A stretch of 64,000 nt of DNA from Coix lacryma-jobi var. lacryma-jobi (lineage: Eukaryota; Streptophyta; Magnoliopsida; Poales; Poaceae): NCBI GenBank assembly GCA_009763385.1, contig CM019823.1, forward strand, positions 168,918,302-168,982,301, in the 5' to 3' direction. Shown here piece by piece: positions 45,001 through 56,368 of the stretch. Within the stretch, counting starts at the first letter, position 1, and every line of letters begins with the position of its first letter. The notes under the pieces were generated by a model. The model made no database searches, was not told where the DNA came from, and saw nothing but the letters and a program-made list of their open reading frames with translations. A program made the position numbers and the translations under genes.

Positions 45001-46372
45001 ATCCTAATTGATGCACTATCCACCTTGACCACTGATACACCTGATACCTGCTGTTCAAAAGTATTTGAAAAATGCTTAGCAATGCTTATTGAATTAGACT
45101 TTGCAATAAATGCCAAATTTCAAAAGTGTGATCACTTAAGGAATGTTTATGGGATTTGGTCTTACTCCCCGGCTGTTGGCTAGGTATCTGATCCGTACTA
45201 GTCAATAGCGAGAGAGGTTGTCCGAGCGTACGGTGCCGTCATGTTGTAGTCCGGGACTCAACAGTTGACACCGACCGGGACAGGTTGAAAACTGACAGGA
45301 CTATCACGCTTGGGTGAGATATGACCAAGGTATAGTTCTGGCTGGAAAATTAGGGACCATCCGTATGGGGGCCTGCTGGTCAAGACTTGTAACTATTCAC
45401 ATACTTCGGAAAGCTCTGGCTCCGAGAAATCCTTGATGGGAACGACAACCGCGCACTGGGAGTGGAGAGATGGCGGAAGTAGCATGTACCCACGTGGTCG
45501 TCGTACCTGGAAAGGAGTGGTGTACTGTACTTCGGGTGGCGTAGGACCGGGTCCCATCTTGGAGGAATCGTGGTAGACGAGTTGGCATATGCAAGCTTGG
45601 GTGCTACATATGCAGTGTGGATAGGGATCCTCAGCTGAGTATTATTTATCCGGATTAACGTTGCTCCTCGGTTATGGAGACTTGGTCCACTGACTGTCAA
45701 CGGAGAGTGGTTCTCAACTAGGAATGTTTGGAAATGTAAAATGAATCATGAACGATGAAGAATTGAGGAATACTGAATCTTTCAAAATAAAATAAGGTTT
45801 ACAAAAATGCTTTTCTGCAAAATACTTGATCTTGCTTAAGCCTTACCTTGACTACCCTAAGCCTCTCATTCCTGAGTCTTCTCCCTTTTCTTTAGTCGGG
45901 TAAGTCTTGTTGAGTACCCCAGTACTCAGGGTTTGTTACCCATGCTGCAGGTATGACAGAGTCCCCGATGTGTCTTGCACCCTGCTGCGTGACCATCGTC
46001 CAGGAAGAGGCCGATGAGGCCGAAGAATAGTTGTACACCCTCGGGCTGGGTGATTATAAGTATCTTTGCTGTTCTCCACTACGTTGCCTATGTCATTTTC
46101 TATTATCAGAACTTGGTTTGTAATAACTGCACCTTAATTTCTATTTGGAACCCTGCTTTGTAAAACTAATGTTATTTAAGTCTTCCGCTCATTATTCCGA
46201 TGTTATTTTGTAAAAGTATGCAATGCTGTAACCGAATTGTGAGATGATCCTGCGGACATTGGGCACTGATGTAGCCCGTGGGCGAACAGGTCTTAATCAC
46301 ATGGAACATGGGTTCGGCTGTCAGAGGTTGACAGGGACACGTGGGCCATGGGATTAGGGTCGTTCCGTCACA
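42086..46372 (+). repeat. Array B LTR 2 (4287 bp)
   Basis: Full-length central LTR, 3' for internal 1 and 5' for internal 2. It has the TATA box at 43227-43233, the repeat arrays (43575-44165) and exon-like blocks. It differs from LTR 1 mainly by small indels and by the ~255-base promoter segment missing there. Confidence 0.92.
43227..43233 (+). promoter_or_regulatory. TATA box in LTR 2
   Basis: TATAAAG in CCGTCCTATAAAGGGACCCG, about 1.14 kb into the LTR, followed by a C-rich leader-like sequence. Absent from LTR 1. Confidence 0.6.
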
Positions 46373-46698
46373 GAGTGGTATCGGAGCATCTCACTTTAAC
46401 GTTGCAGGTTCGTTTTTGCGAAAACTTCAAAAGACCTTTCGAGTCCAAACAACTAAACTTGACTATTTGAGTCCAAATTGCTTCTCTCATCTTGTCTCTC
46501 ATATGGCAACACTAGCTAGTGGAACAACATGTTTTAAGCCCTATGTACCTTATTTATTTATTGCATTGCTTTGTTCCGTAGGAACGATTCATGCATCATG
46601 TCATAATCACTTAAGTTAACTTCCTCTCTAAGTTCGTTGGGGTAGTATGCTTTACCTGTTCTTGCTAGCCTTTCTCATCCATCTTCTCTTATCCAGAC

Positions 46699-47319
46699 AT
46701 GGCCCGTATCAAGCTGACTGCCCGCAAGTCGACTGGACCGCATGGTGTGCCACGCCACCAGCTGGCACCACGCGCTGGGGAGGAGACTGGAGAATCTTCC
46801 AATGGTCGTCGCTTTCCCCGCCGCACCCGCAAGAACTTGAAGGAGGAGATCAAGGATCTGAAGGCTGAGCTGAAGAACTTGGAGCATGACTTCTACCACT
46901 CACGCCTGGAGTTTTATGAGGCACGAGCTTCCCTGGAGCAGCGCCATCCGGAACACGGTTTGCGCTATCGAGCAGCGCAATGATGCTTGGACCCGCGAGG
47001 ATGTTACCAGAGCCCAGCTCCACGGACTGCAGCAGTACACAGCTCAGATTGAACAGTTCAATGATATGCTTCATGAGGAAGTGCATCAGCTGTATGATCA
47101 TCCACTTCCACCCTGTTATGGTGAGGACCCCGGAAAGGACAAGAGCAGATGAAGAACAAGTGGAACACAGGGAGGCGAGAGAAGAAAGGACGGAGGATGA
47201 TGAAGAACGAGGAACGAGGAGGACGAGGAACCTCATCACACTGAAGACGAGGACGAGGAGAAGCCTGAGCTCATCCTCGAAGAAGACGACGAAGACATGA
47301 TCATCATCGCGACGACTAG
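46699..47319 (+). pseudogene. Array B ORF1, copy 2: histone H3-tail-like N-terminus
   Basis: The ATG at 46699 gives the same ARIKLTARKSTG start and reads without a shift through the basic stretch and first helical region to about codon 80. There a small rearrangement (cagcgccatccgg against caggccaaccgg in copy 1) shifts the frame to a stop at 46983. The remaining sequence to 47319 still encodes the helical and acidic parts in other frames, with a scrambled, Glu/Arg-rich stretch near 47150-47230. Together the two copies show that the N-terminal half was one continuous frame. Confidence 0.8.
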
Positions 47320-47489
47320 ACTCGTAGTGTCTGTACCATCTGCTTACCTAAAACCTTAGTCTAGGTTTGGGGGCGTTAGTCTGTCTGTTACCAAGTCTGG
47401 CATGTATCTTTCTTTTCGCATCTTTTCCCTTTATCGGTCAGTTGTATCTGTCAGAGATCTTTATCAATTTATCAGCCTTGGTATCAGAA

Positions 47490-50400
47490 GAGCTATCAGT
47501 CGTGTTGTTTGATTCTGGTGCATCGCATTCCTTCATCAGTCGTACTTTTGTCATCAAGCATGAAATATCAATTGAGGATTTAAAGAAAGTTTCTGCATAT
47601 TTTCGCCTGGAGGGCGATAAGTACTAAGGAAGTGGTTCGCAGTATACCAGTAATGTTGGGGGAACATGTATTTCACACCACCATGATAGTGCTTCATGCT
47701 CAGGAGATAGATGTCATCCTAGGCATGAATTGGATGTGTCAGTATAAAGCCATGATCGACATCTTGAATAGAGTTGTGAGAGTGGATATTCCTAACAGTA
47801 CCGCCAAACTCCTTCTCCAACTCCCAATGCCTCAAAAACCAGCAGCCACTCAAATAAATACCGCCTATGATCCTGGAAACCAGAGACATCCCCGTGTTTG
47901 TGAATTCCCTGATGTTTTTCCTGAGGATTTGCCTGGTCTGCCTCCTGACCGTGACGTTGAGTTTTGCCATAGAGCTAAAGCCCGGGACTGCTCCTATATC
48001 CCGCAGAGCTTATCGAATGCCTCCCAGAGAGTTGGCAGAACTAAAAATCCAATTACAAGATTTGTTGGACAAGGGTTTCATTCGCCCAAGCTCGTCTCCT
48101 TGGGGCTGTCCTGCAATCTTTGTAAAGAAGAAAGACAAGACTCTCAGAATGTGCATTGATTATCGCCCACTCAATGAGGTCACCATCAAAAATAAATATC
48201 CCTTGCCTCGTATTGATCTTCTCTTTGACCAGTTAGCTGGAGCCATAGTATTCTCCAAGATCGATCTCAGATCTGGCTACCACCAAATAAAGATTCGTCC
48301 TGAAGATATTCCTAAAACAGCTTTCACCACCAGATACGGCCTATATGAGTACTTGGTCATGTCCTTCGGTTTGACCAATGCCCCTGCTCATTTCATGTAC
48401 CTCATGAACTCTGTATTCATGCCAGAGCTTGATAAATTCGTGGTCGTGTTCATTGACGACATCCTTGTCTACTCAAAAACCCCTGAAGATCATGCCGAAC
48501 ATCTTCGTATCGTTCTATCCCGTCTCAGAGAACATCAGCTGTATGCCAAGTTCAGTAAATGTGAGTTCTGGTTAGATCAGATACAGTTTCTTGGTCATGT
48601 CCTTTCCGCTGAAGGTGTGTCAGTTGACCCTGGTAAAGTGGCAGACATTCTGGATTGGAAGCCACCTACCACTGTTCATCAAGTCCGCAGTTTTATGGGA
48701 ATGGCAGGATATTATCGTCGATTCATCCCAGATTTCTCAAGAATCGCCAAGCCTATCACTGAGTTTAGTAAAGAATTCTGTGAAGTTTGTCTGGTCACCA
48801 GCGCCTGTGAGCAAGCCTTTCAAACTCTGAAGAAACTGTTAACTACATCACCAGTGCTAGCCCAGCCGAACATCGAGAAGCCCTTTGATGTCTATGTGAT
48901 GCATCTGGTACTGGTTTGGGCTGTGTTTTGATGCAAGAAGGTCGAGTGATCGCTTATGCCTCCCGACAGCTTAAGCGACATGAAGAGAATTACCCAACTC
49001 ATGATCTCGAGTTAGCAGCAGTAGTGCATGCCTTGAAGATCTGGCGTCATTATTTGTTGGGCAGTACCTGTAATGTGTACACTGATCACAAAAAGCCTGA
49101 AGTATATCTTCACTCAAGAGGAACTGAATATGAGGCAGAGAAGATGGCTTGAGTTAATTAAGGACTATGATCTTGAAGTGCATTACCATCCGGGTAAGGC
49201 GAATGGGTCGCCGATGCACTCAGTCGCAAGTCTTATTGCAACTGTCTGATGAAGAAACCCTATGATTCTTCTTTGTGTTATGAGCTGGAAAAATTAATAT
49301 TGAAATGATTCCACAAGGAACTCTGAATAATATCAGAATAGAAACCCCTATCAGAGAGCAGATCACGCTGCACAGAAAGATAACCCTGGAATCAAGCACA
49401 TCATCAAAAGGTCCAATCCGAAAGGCTGATTGTTTCAGGATTGATGATGCAGGAGTAGTATGGTTTAAGAATCGGTTAGTAGTTCCTAAAGTGCCTGAGT
49501 TAGAAAGTTAATCCTTGATGAAGCACACTTGACTAGATTCTCCATCCACCCCGGCAGCAACAAGATGTACCAGGATTTGAAGCAGCAATTCTGGTGGACA
49601 AAGATGAAGATTGAGATCGCCCGATATGTCGCTCAGTGCGATACCTGCCAGAAAGTCAAAGCCGTGCACATGAAGCCCGGAGGAGAATTGCAACCTTATC
49701 TGTACCTGCTTGGAAATGGGACGATATCAGTATGGATTTTATCAATGGTCTACCCAAGACATCAAGAGGTTTTGATTCCATATGGGTGATCGTGGATCGC
49801 CTCACTAAGCAAGCTCACTTCCTGCCAGTGAAGACCAGTTACACCGTCCCCACTTATGCCACTTTGTACAAGAACCACATAGTGAAACTCCATGGCATAC
49901 CCAAGAGCATTATCTCTGATCGTGGTACCCAGTTTGTCGCAAAGTTTTGGAAAGCGTTCCATACCTCACTTGGAACCAAGCTCTTGCATAGTACGACATA
50001 TCATCCGCAAACAGATGGACAAACTGAGCGAGTCAACCAAGTGTTAGAGGATATGTTGAAGCATGTGTGCTCACCTTCGCAGATACTTGGATGACTGTTT
50101 GCCCTTGGCAAGTTCTCATATAATAACAGTTACCAAGAGAGCATCAAAATGGCACCCTTTGAAGCACTGTACGGCCGCCGTTGTCGTACACCTCTCAATT
50201 GGTCTGAACCCGGAGAAAGGAATTCTTTGGAGTTGACCTAGTAAAAGATATGGAAGAGAAAGTCAAGCATATACAAGAGAACATGAAGATTGCACAGTCT
50301 CGACAGAAAAGTTATGCTGACAGAGACGTCGACCTCTGCAGTTCGAGATCGGGGATTATGTGTACCTGAAGGTCTCACCCCACAAAGGAGTCACTCGTTT

Positions 50401-50772
50401 TGGAGTCAAAGGAAAGCTAGCACCCCTTACATTGGTCCCGTTTGAGATTCTGGATCGTTGTGGCAAGGTCGCTTACAAGCTAAGTTTGCCCGATCATCTT
50501 TCAGCAGTCATAATGTGTTTCATGTCTCCCAACTCAAGAAGTGTCTCCGAGTACCTGAACATGTGGTTGAAGTTGAAGGCGTTGAGCTAGAACCAGATCT
50601 GTCTACACTGAGTATCCAGTTCGCGTGTTGGATCACAAGGATCGTGTTACCCGAAGAACCCACCACAAGATGGTACAAGATCCAGTGGAACCAGCACTCT
50701 GAAGAAGAAGCCACCTGGGAATCCGAAGACTTCTTAGCAAAGAACTATCCCGACTTTCTCGAATCTCTGTAG
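47490..50772 (+). pseudogene. pol: Array B pol, copy 2: protease to chromodomain, frameshifted
   Basis: Same architecture as copy 1. Protease VVLFDSGASHSF is at about 47499. RT through thumb is a single frame from about 47970 to 48770 and includes the stretch where copy 1 is shifted. Later 1-bp indels fall near 48780, 48893, 49205, 49503, 49697, 50095 and 50219. The integrase core is 49690-50050 and the chromodomain ends NYPDFLESL with a stop at 50770-50772. The RT block (about 39241-39840 against 48001-48600) looks identical by eye, so the copies are very young or were homogenised. Gag is missing here too. Confidence 0.9.
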
Positions 50773-50840
50773 ATGTAAGGTTTGCCTTTTCCTTCTTAAG
50801 ACGTGGAATCTCGGGGCGAGATTTCTTTTAGGGGGAAGGC

Positions 50841-53800
50841 TGTAACACCTCTGGTGTTTAATAGTAATTAACCTGACATGTCATCATCATTAGTCATTAA
50901 TCATTCTTGCCTTGCATTTATGTTTGCTTAGTACTTGTGTAGCAATCTCTTTTCAAAAACCCTAAAAGCCCAATCTTCCTATAAGGGCAAAAATGGTAAT
51001 TTCACCTCTGTGCCTAGCTTTGTGTAATTCTTGTTCAGTTGGATGTCTTGAAGTTTGTTGTGTTGGCCAAGTTCAAAAATCAAAATCAGATTTCAAATCC
51101 CTTGCAAAACCTTGATTTCCAAACCCTGGATTTTATCCCTCTTTTTTGTAATTCAAAAATTATTCAAATTTGAGGTTGGTCCAAAAAGCAAGTGTTGTAG
51201 ATCTGGCCAAGAGAAACAACTTTGGTATTTACAAATTTTCAAGTTTCTGTACAAAGTTTGAAGTAAATCCAAATTCATTCAAATTCCAGTTTTTTCCCCT
51301 TTTCAGTTTTCAAAATTTTATTTAAAAACTATTGGTTTCAGAAAAGGGTATATTAGCAAAGTTGTAGTTTTGATAAAGGAACAACTTTCATATTTGCAGA
51401 TTTCCAACTTTCAATGTAAAATCAAAAGTAATTTTGAATTTTATTCAAATCTCAAAGTGTCCCCTTTTCTGTTTTCAAATGTAGTTCAAAAACTGTTTGG
51501 AATTTGAAATATTCTTTTGACAAAGTTGTAGATCTCTTTTTTCTGACAACTTTGGTGTTTTGAGTTTTTGCTGCTCAGTTCAAGTTTTGGTAGTATTTGC
51601 GAAATACAGAGATCAGCCCAAAGTCAACCCTAGACCTAGCCCTGTTCATCTCCACTAGGGTCATAGGCAGAGCGGGAGGGCGTCCCGCCATGGCCGCCAC
51701 GCCAGCGCCGCTTGCGCCACGCGCCTGGCAGCCGCACGCCCGCCCCCCGACTGTCGCGACTTGTCGCCTGCGCCCGCGCCATCATGCCGCACCCGCACGC
51801 GCAAAGCGCTGACCTCCGCCCCGTCCCCCACTGCTCCCAGCACGTCGCCGCCGCGTGGCCGTCACCGCAAGCGCACGCCCGGCCCTGAGCAGACTTCCGT
51901 CCTTCTTCATCATGGATTCGCAAGCACGCGACGCGGCCGACCTTATCCTCCCTCGCGCATCTCTTATCCGCCCCTGAGCTCGGCTATAAAAGCCACCCGC
52001 CGGCCGCCGTTTTTCCGCCACCAGCGAGCTCTGTGAACCCAAGCCACCAAGCTCCCCAGAGCCCGCCGAAGCCGCCGTTGCCTTCGTCTTGAGCTCTCCA
52101 CCTTCCCACACCACAATTTCACCCCTCCGCCCCTCCTTTCGCCGGCGCGAACGGTTCTTCCCCGACTCCGGCAAGCGGCCGGTTTCGGCAAGGAGAGGAA
52201 TTCGCCGCCGTGAGTGTTCCTCCCGTTCCTCCGACCCCGACCCCTGCCCTCTCTTCCTCACCTCCGTGCGCTCCTAACCGCACCTCGGTGATCCCTTTTG
52301 GTGGACAGAGCCGCCGGACGCTGCTCGCCGCCAGAGAGCTCCGCCGAAGCAGCACCTCCACCGTCGAATTCCCTCCTCCGACCCTGCACCGCCTCGCCGA
52401 GTCTCCCTCCAGACTCACGGTGAGCCCGCGAATCTTTCCCCACCCTCGGCTTTCCCAGCGCGAGCCCCGGCGGCCGGTCCTCCGTCCGCCTCGCCTGCGA
52501 TTCGCCCGAGCCTTCCGTCTCGCCCGAGCCTCCAAGCCAGGCCTCGACGAAGCGATCGTTCCGTCTCGCCCGAGTCCGCTTCGCCCGAGCCAAGCCTCGG
52601 CGAGCGCATGCTCTCCGCTTCGCCCGAGCCAGGCCTCGGCGAACACATGCCTTCCTTCTCGCCGAGCCTCCGGGCCAGGCCTCGGACGAAGCAGTCGCTT
52701 CCGTCTTGCCCGAGCCCGTTTCGCCCGAGCCTCGCGAGGAAGGAGCACAACGCTCTTTTCTTTTTCCTTTTTGAAAGAGTGTGAATAATGTTCTGTTTTC
52801 TTCTTTTTGTGTGTGAATTAATCTGTTGTTCCTTAAATCCTGATAAAATTATGGTATGCTCCTTGCACTGTGTAGTATTTTATAAAAATATGAAACTTGA
52901 CATTTCTGCAAGAATTTGAAAATGTAAAATCCCTCTTTTAATTAATAAATGGATGGTTTTGGATTTTTAGAAAAATATTTAAAACTCCAAAAATCATGAG
53001 ATAAATTTTTGTGAGCTTCCTATGCCATGATTAGTCTCTGGTGAATTTTGAAGTCTTTTGGAGCAAGTTGATTTTTGAGCATTTATTTTTAATTGTTAAA
53101 TAGTGCCTTTGTTAATTAATGTCTGATTTTATTTGAGCACCTTAAGGAACTCCAAAATTATGAAATTTGTTTTGCCATCTATGCACATCATATGAACTTA
53201 TGTGATTAATTTGGTAATTTTTGGAGCAACTTCATAAAATGACCTTTTTAATAATTAAGGAAAATAGAAAAAATGATTAGGGTTCATGTTGTATGCCCTG
53301 TTTTGCATTGTTCATGCTAGCATACTCATGTGCATGTATCATTGCATTCGTATATAGTCACCGAAGAAGGAGTCAAGATCGAGGCAGCCGCCGCCGACGA
53401 ACCTGTCCCTGAGGCTACCCCGAGTTCCGACAACTGCCCTGCCGCTTCGAGCCTGCCCTCTTTGCTCTTCAAGGCAAGCCCCGGTGCATTTAACCCTTTC
53501 CTTTTGATTTATAAAATGATTTCCTTAATGCTTTTGAGTTAAATTATTGCATTAGGTTTATGGGAGTTGTGTGCTATCCTAATTGATGCACTATTCACCT
53601 TGACCACTGATACACCTGATACCTGCTGTTCAAAAGTATTTGAAAAATGCTTAGCAATGTTTATTGAATTAGACTTTGCAATAAAATGCCAATTTCAAAA
53701 GTGTGATCACTTAAGGAATGTTTATGGGATTTTGGTCTACTCCCCGGCTGTTGGCTAGGTATCTGATCCGTACCTAGTCAATAGCGAGGAGAGGTTGTCC

Positions 53801-54882
53801 GCGTGTACGGTGCCGTCATGTTGTAGTCCGGGACTCAACAGTTGACACCGACCGGGACAGGGTTGAAAAACTGACAGGACTATTACGCTTGGGTGAGATA
53901 TGACCAAGGTATAGTTCTGGCTGGAAAAATTAGGGACCATCCGTATGGGGGCCTGCTGGTCAAGACTTGTAACTATGCACATACTTCGGCAAGCTCTGGC
54001 TCCGAGAAATCCTTGATTGGGACCGACAACCGCGCACTGGGAGTGGAGAGATGGCGGAAGTAGCATGTACCCACGTGGTCGTCGTACCTGGAAAGGAGTG
54101 GTGTACTGTACTTCCGGGTGGCGTAGGACGGTCCAATCTTGGAGGAATCGTGGTAGACGAGTTGGCATATGCAAGCTTGGGTGCTACATATGCAGTGTGG
54201 ATAGGGATCCTCGGCTGAGTATTATTTATCCGGATTAACGTTGCTCCTCGGTTATGGAGACTTGGTCACTGACTGTCAACGGAGAGTGGTTCTCAACTAG
54301 GTATGTTTTGAAACGTAAAATGAATCATGAACGATGAAGAATTGAGGAATACTGAATCTTTCAAAAATAAAATAAGGTTTACGAAAATGCTTTTCTGCAA
54401 ATACTTGATCTTGCTTAAGCCTTACCCTGACTACCCTAAGCCTCTCATTCGTGAGTCTTCTCCCTTTTCTTTAGTCGGGTAAGTTTTGTTGAGTACCCCA
54501 GTACTCAGGGTTTGTTACCCATACTGCAGGTATGACAGAGTCCCTGATGTGTCTTGCACCCTGCTGCGTGACCATCATCCAGGAAGAGGCCGATGAGGCC
54601 GAAGAATAGTTGTACACCCTCGGGCTGGGTGATTATAAGTATCTTTGCTGTTCTCCACTATGTTGCCTATGTCTATTTCTATTAACAAGAACTTGGTTTG
54701 TATAACTGCACCTTAATTTCTATTTGGAACCCTGTTTTTGTAAAACTAATGTTATTTAAGTCTTCCGCTCATTATTCCGATGTTATTTGTAAAAGTATGC
54801 AATGCTGTAACCGAATTGTGAGATGATCCTACGGACATTGGGCACTGATGTAGCCCGGTGGCGAACAGGTCTTAATCACATG
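50841..54882 (+). repeat. Array B LTR 3, divergent promoter segment, truncated by element D
   Basis: Similar to LTRs 1 and 2 at both ends, but from about 51880 to 52500 the sequence is different, with its own TATA box (51985-51992) and a reduced CGCCCGAGCC array. The sequence ends at ...CTTAATCACATG; the last ~55 bases of the LTR are displaced by element D. Confidence 0.88.
51985..51992 (+). promoter_or_regulatory. TATA box in LTR 3
   Basis: TATAAAAG in GAGCTCGGCTATAAAAGCC, at a position equivalent to the LTR 2 box but within non-matching sequence. Confidence 0.6.
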
Positions 54883-55291
54883 TGTTAACACCGAGTTTTC
54901 GCACTATGACAAGTGGACCGGCACTATGATAATTCGGCGAACGCCGCCACTTGAAGGATTCGGCAGACGGCGGATGCGGTCGGCTAACTCAATGTATTCG
55001 GCAAGGCTGTGAAAGCGATTAGTCAACAACGAGCGGATTCGGCAACGTAACGCTACGGTCGGTTACCTCGAGCCAAGTCAGTTTGCGACGAATACAGCAT
55101 GTCGAGAAGATTTAGCGACGGGAATCTCGTTCATTTTAGCGCATGCCGGTTATTAAAGGAAGCTTGGAGCAAAAGATCATGTTTCTGATAGTTTCCTAAT
55201 TTATCATTGTATCGTAGTCTTCTAGGACTCAGATAGGTTTCCTGTTTTATCGTTGTAATCGTGTCCTCCTAGGACTCGTAGGACACCAGGG

Positions 55292-55299
55292 TATAAATA
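55292..55299 (+). promoter_or_regulatory. TATA box of element D
   Basis: TATAAATA, about 410 bases into the LTR and just upstream of a C-rich likely start region (ACCAACCCACCCCGCCCC). Confidence 0.6.
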
Positions 55300-55450
55300 T
55301 AACCCCTGAGACTATTAAATCTGTTCACAATCATACAACCAACCCACCCCGCCCCGTGCCGTCTTCGAGTCCAAGTCGTGTCGTCGTGTTCTTCGAGAGG
55401 GGCCATCGATCCGTCGACCTCCGTAAGTTCCGCAACCTTGCTATCATGTC

Positions 55451-55580
55451 TAGTATCGTGCGGCGGATTTAGATATGGTGCAAGTAGTCTCGTACGTTAA
55501 GCTTAGTATCGTGCGGCGGATTTAAGCTTATGACGGGAGGTCTTTGTTTATGTCTTGTATCGTGCGGCGGATTGAGACAT
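55451..55580 (+). repeat. Three repeats of TATCGTGCGGCGGATT in element D LTR
   Basis: Copies at about 55453, 55507 and 55558, spaced about 52-54 bases and each followed by a short variable segment. They lie downstream of the TATA box, so they are probably in the transcribed leader. Confidence 0.75.
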
Positions 55581-56325
55581 GAGTAAAGATAGTTATCGGC
55601 TCTGTTAGATTTGGCAATCTGATAGATTCATTAAGTTACCTTGTGTTATGTTTTTGCTATGTTTATCTTATCATCATAACACTTTTGCCCAGTCTAGATA
55701 CCGTCCGGTTCGGCTCCATCTTTATAGATCTGCTCTGTTCTTTCACGCTTATTACTGAAAGTCGTTATGCAGTAGATCTAATGTTCGTAATAGCCGAATT
55801 GGATCGTATCTGGTTGCCACGTGGTGAGGGTTCATGCATGTTAAGCATGTTTGATCTATGACAAGGCTAGGTGTCGTGCGGCAGGCGCAGGCTTTGGATT
55901 AGCTTAGTCATGCTTAGCTTGTATGTTCAATCTCCATGGACCCCAACTCGGTTGTACAATCGAGATTGGTTAAGTTTTCACTTACATATAATACATCATG
56001 CGAGTACGATTCTCATGCAAACGTGTTCGGCAACCTGTTATTCATGTAACTCTGTTCATATTGCCGAATAACCTTTAAACCTGTTGGCAGATAGCTTTCA
56101 TAGCTATATGTCGTCGTAAGTGGCTTCAGGGCCGTACATCTTGGAACTGTCTGGTCATACCCGGCATGTTCCAGCTTTGTATTTAACGGTTATATCTCCC
56201 TTGTTAGTTGCAGGTCAAACTGACTGGCACGCACCGGACTTCTGAGCACCCGGGCCACGATTGAAGCCAGCTTCTCCGGCTTGCCGTGTGCCTGGCGCAG
56301 AACGCCACTTTTTGCGCCAACACAC

Positions 56326-56347
56326 TTTTTGGCACGCCCGGTGGGAC
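56326..56347 (+). other. Primer-binding region of element D
   Basis: TTTTTGGCACGCCCGGTGGG lies just inside the LTR, a phrase typical of this position in grass Tat elements. The primer tRNA was not assigned. Confidence 0.6.
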
Positions 56348-56368
56348 CAACACTTTTTTCCTGCAGCA

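Larger units (their letters stand above)
33558..54882 (+). mobile_element. Element B: chromovirus array LTR-internal-LTR-internal-LTR
   Basis: Three LTRs (33558-37624, 42086-46372, 50841-54882) separate two internal regions of about 4.46 kb, all plus strand. Each internal has a TGGTATCGGAGCATC primer-binding site, ORF1, protease, RT, RNase H, integrase with chromodomain and an AGGGGGAAGGC-type polypurine tract. Both lack gag. The third LTR is cut by element D at 54882. The arrangement fits unequal recombination between two related copies. Confidence 0.9.
54883..56322 (+). repeat. 5' LTR of element D
   Basis: Starts TGTTAACACCGAG. The end is placed at GCGCCAACA just before CACTTTTTGGCACGCCC, but without the partner LTR it may be off by a few bases. 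It contains a TATA box at 55292-55299 (GGGTATAAATATAACC) and a CCGAATT/CGGCAA-rich U3. Confidence 0.75.

Noticed and set aside
52119..52748. 209-codon minus-strand frame in LTR 3
   Set aside because: GC-rich LTR repeat sequence, antisense to the LTR, and not conserved in LTRs 1 and 2.
33558..54882. Reading the array as a simple assembly duplication
   Set aside because: The third LTR differs strongly in its promoter segment and the first has a private deletion, so the copies are not exact repeats. An assembly fault cannot be fully excluded.
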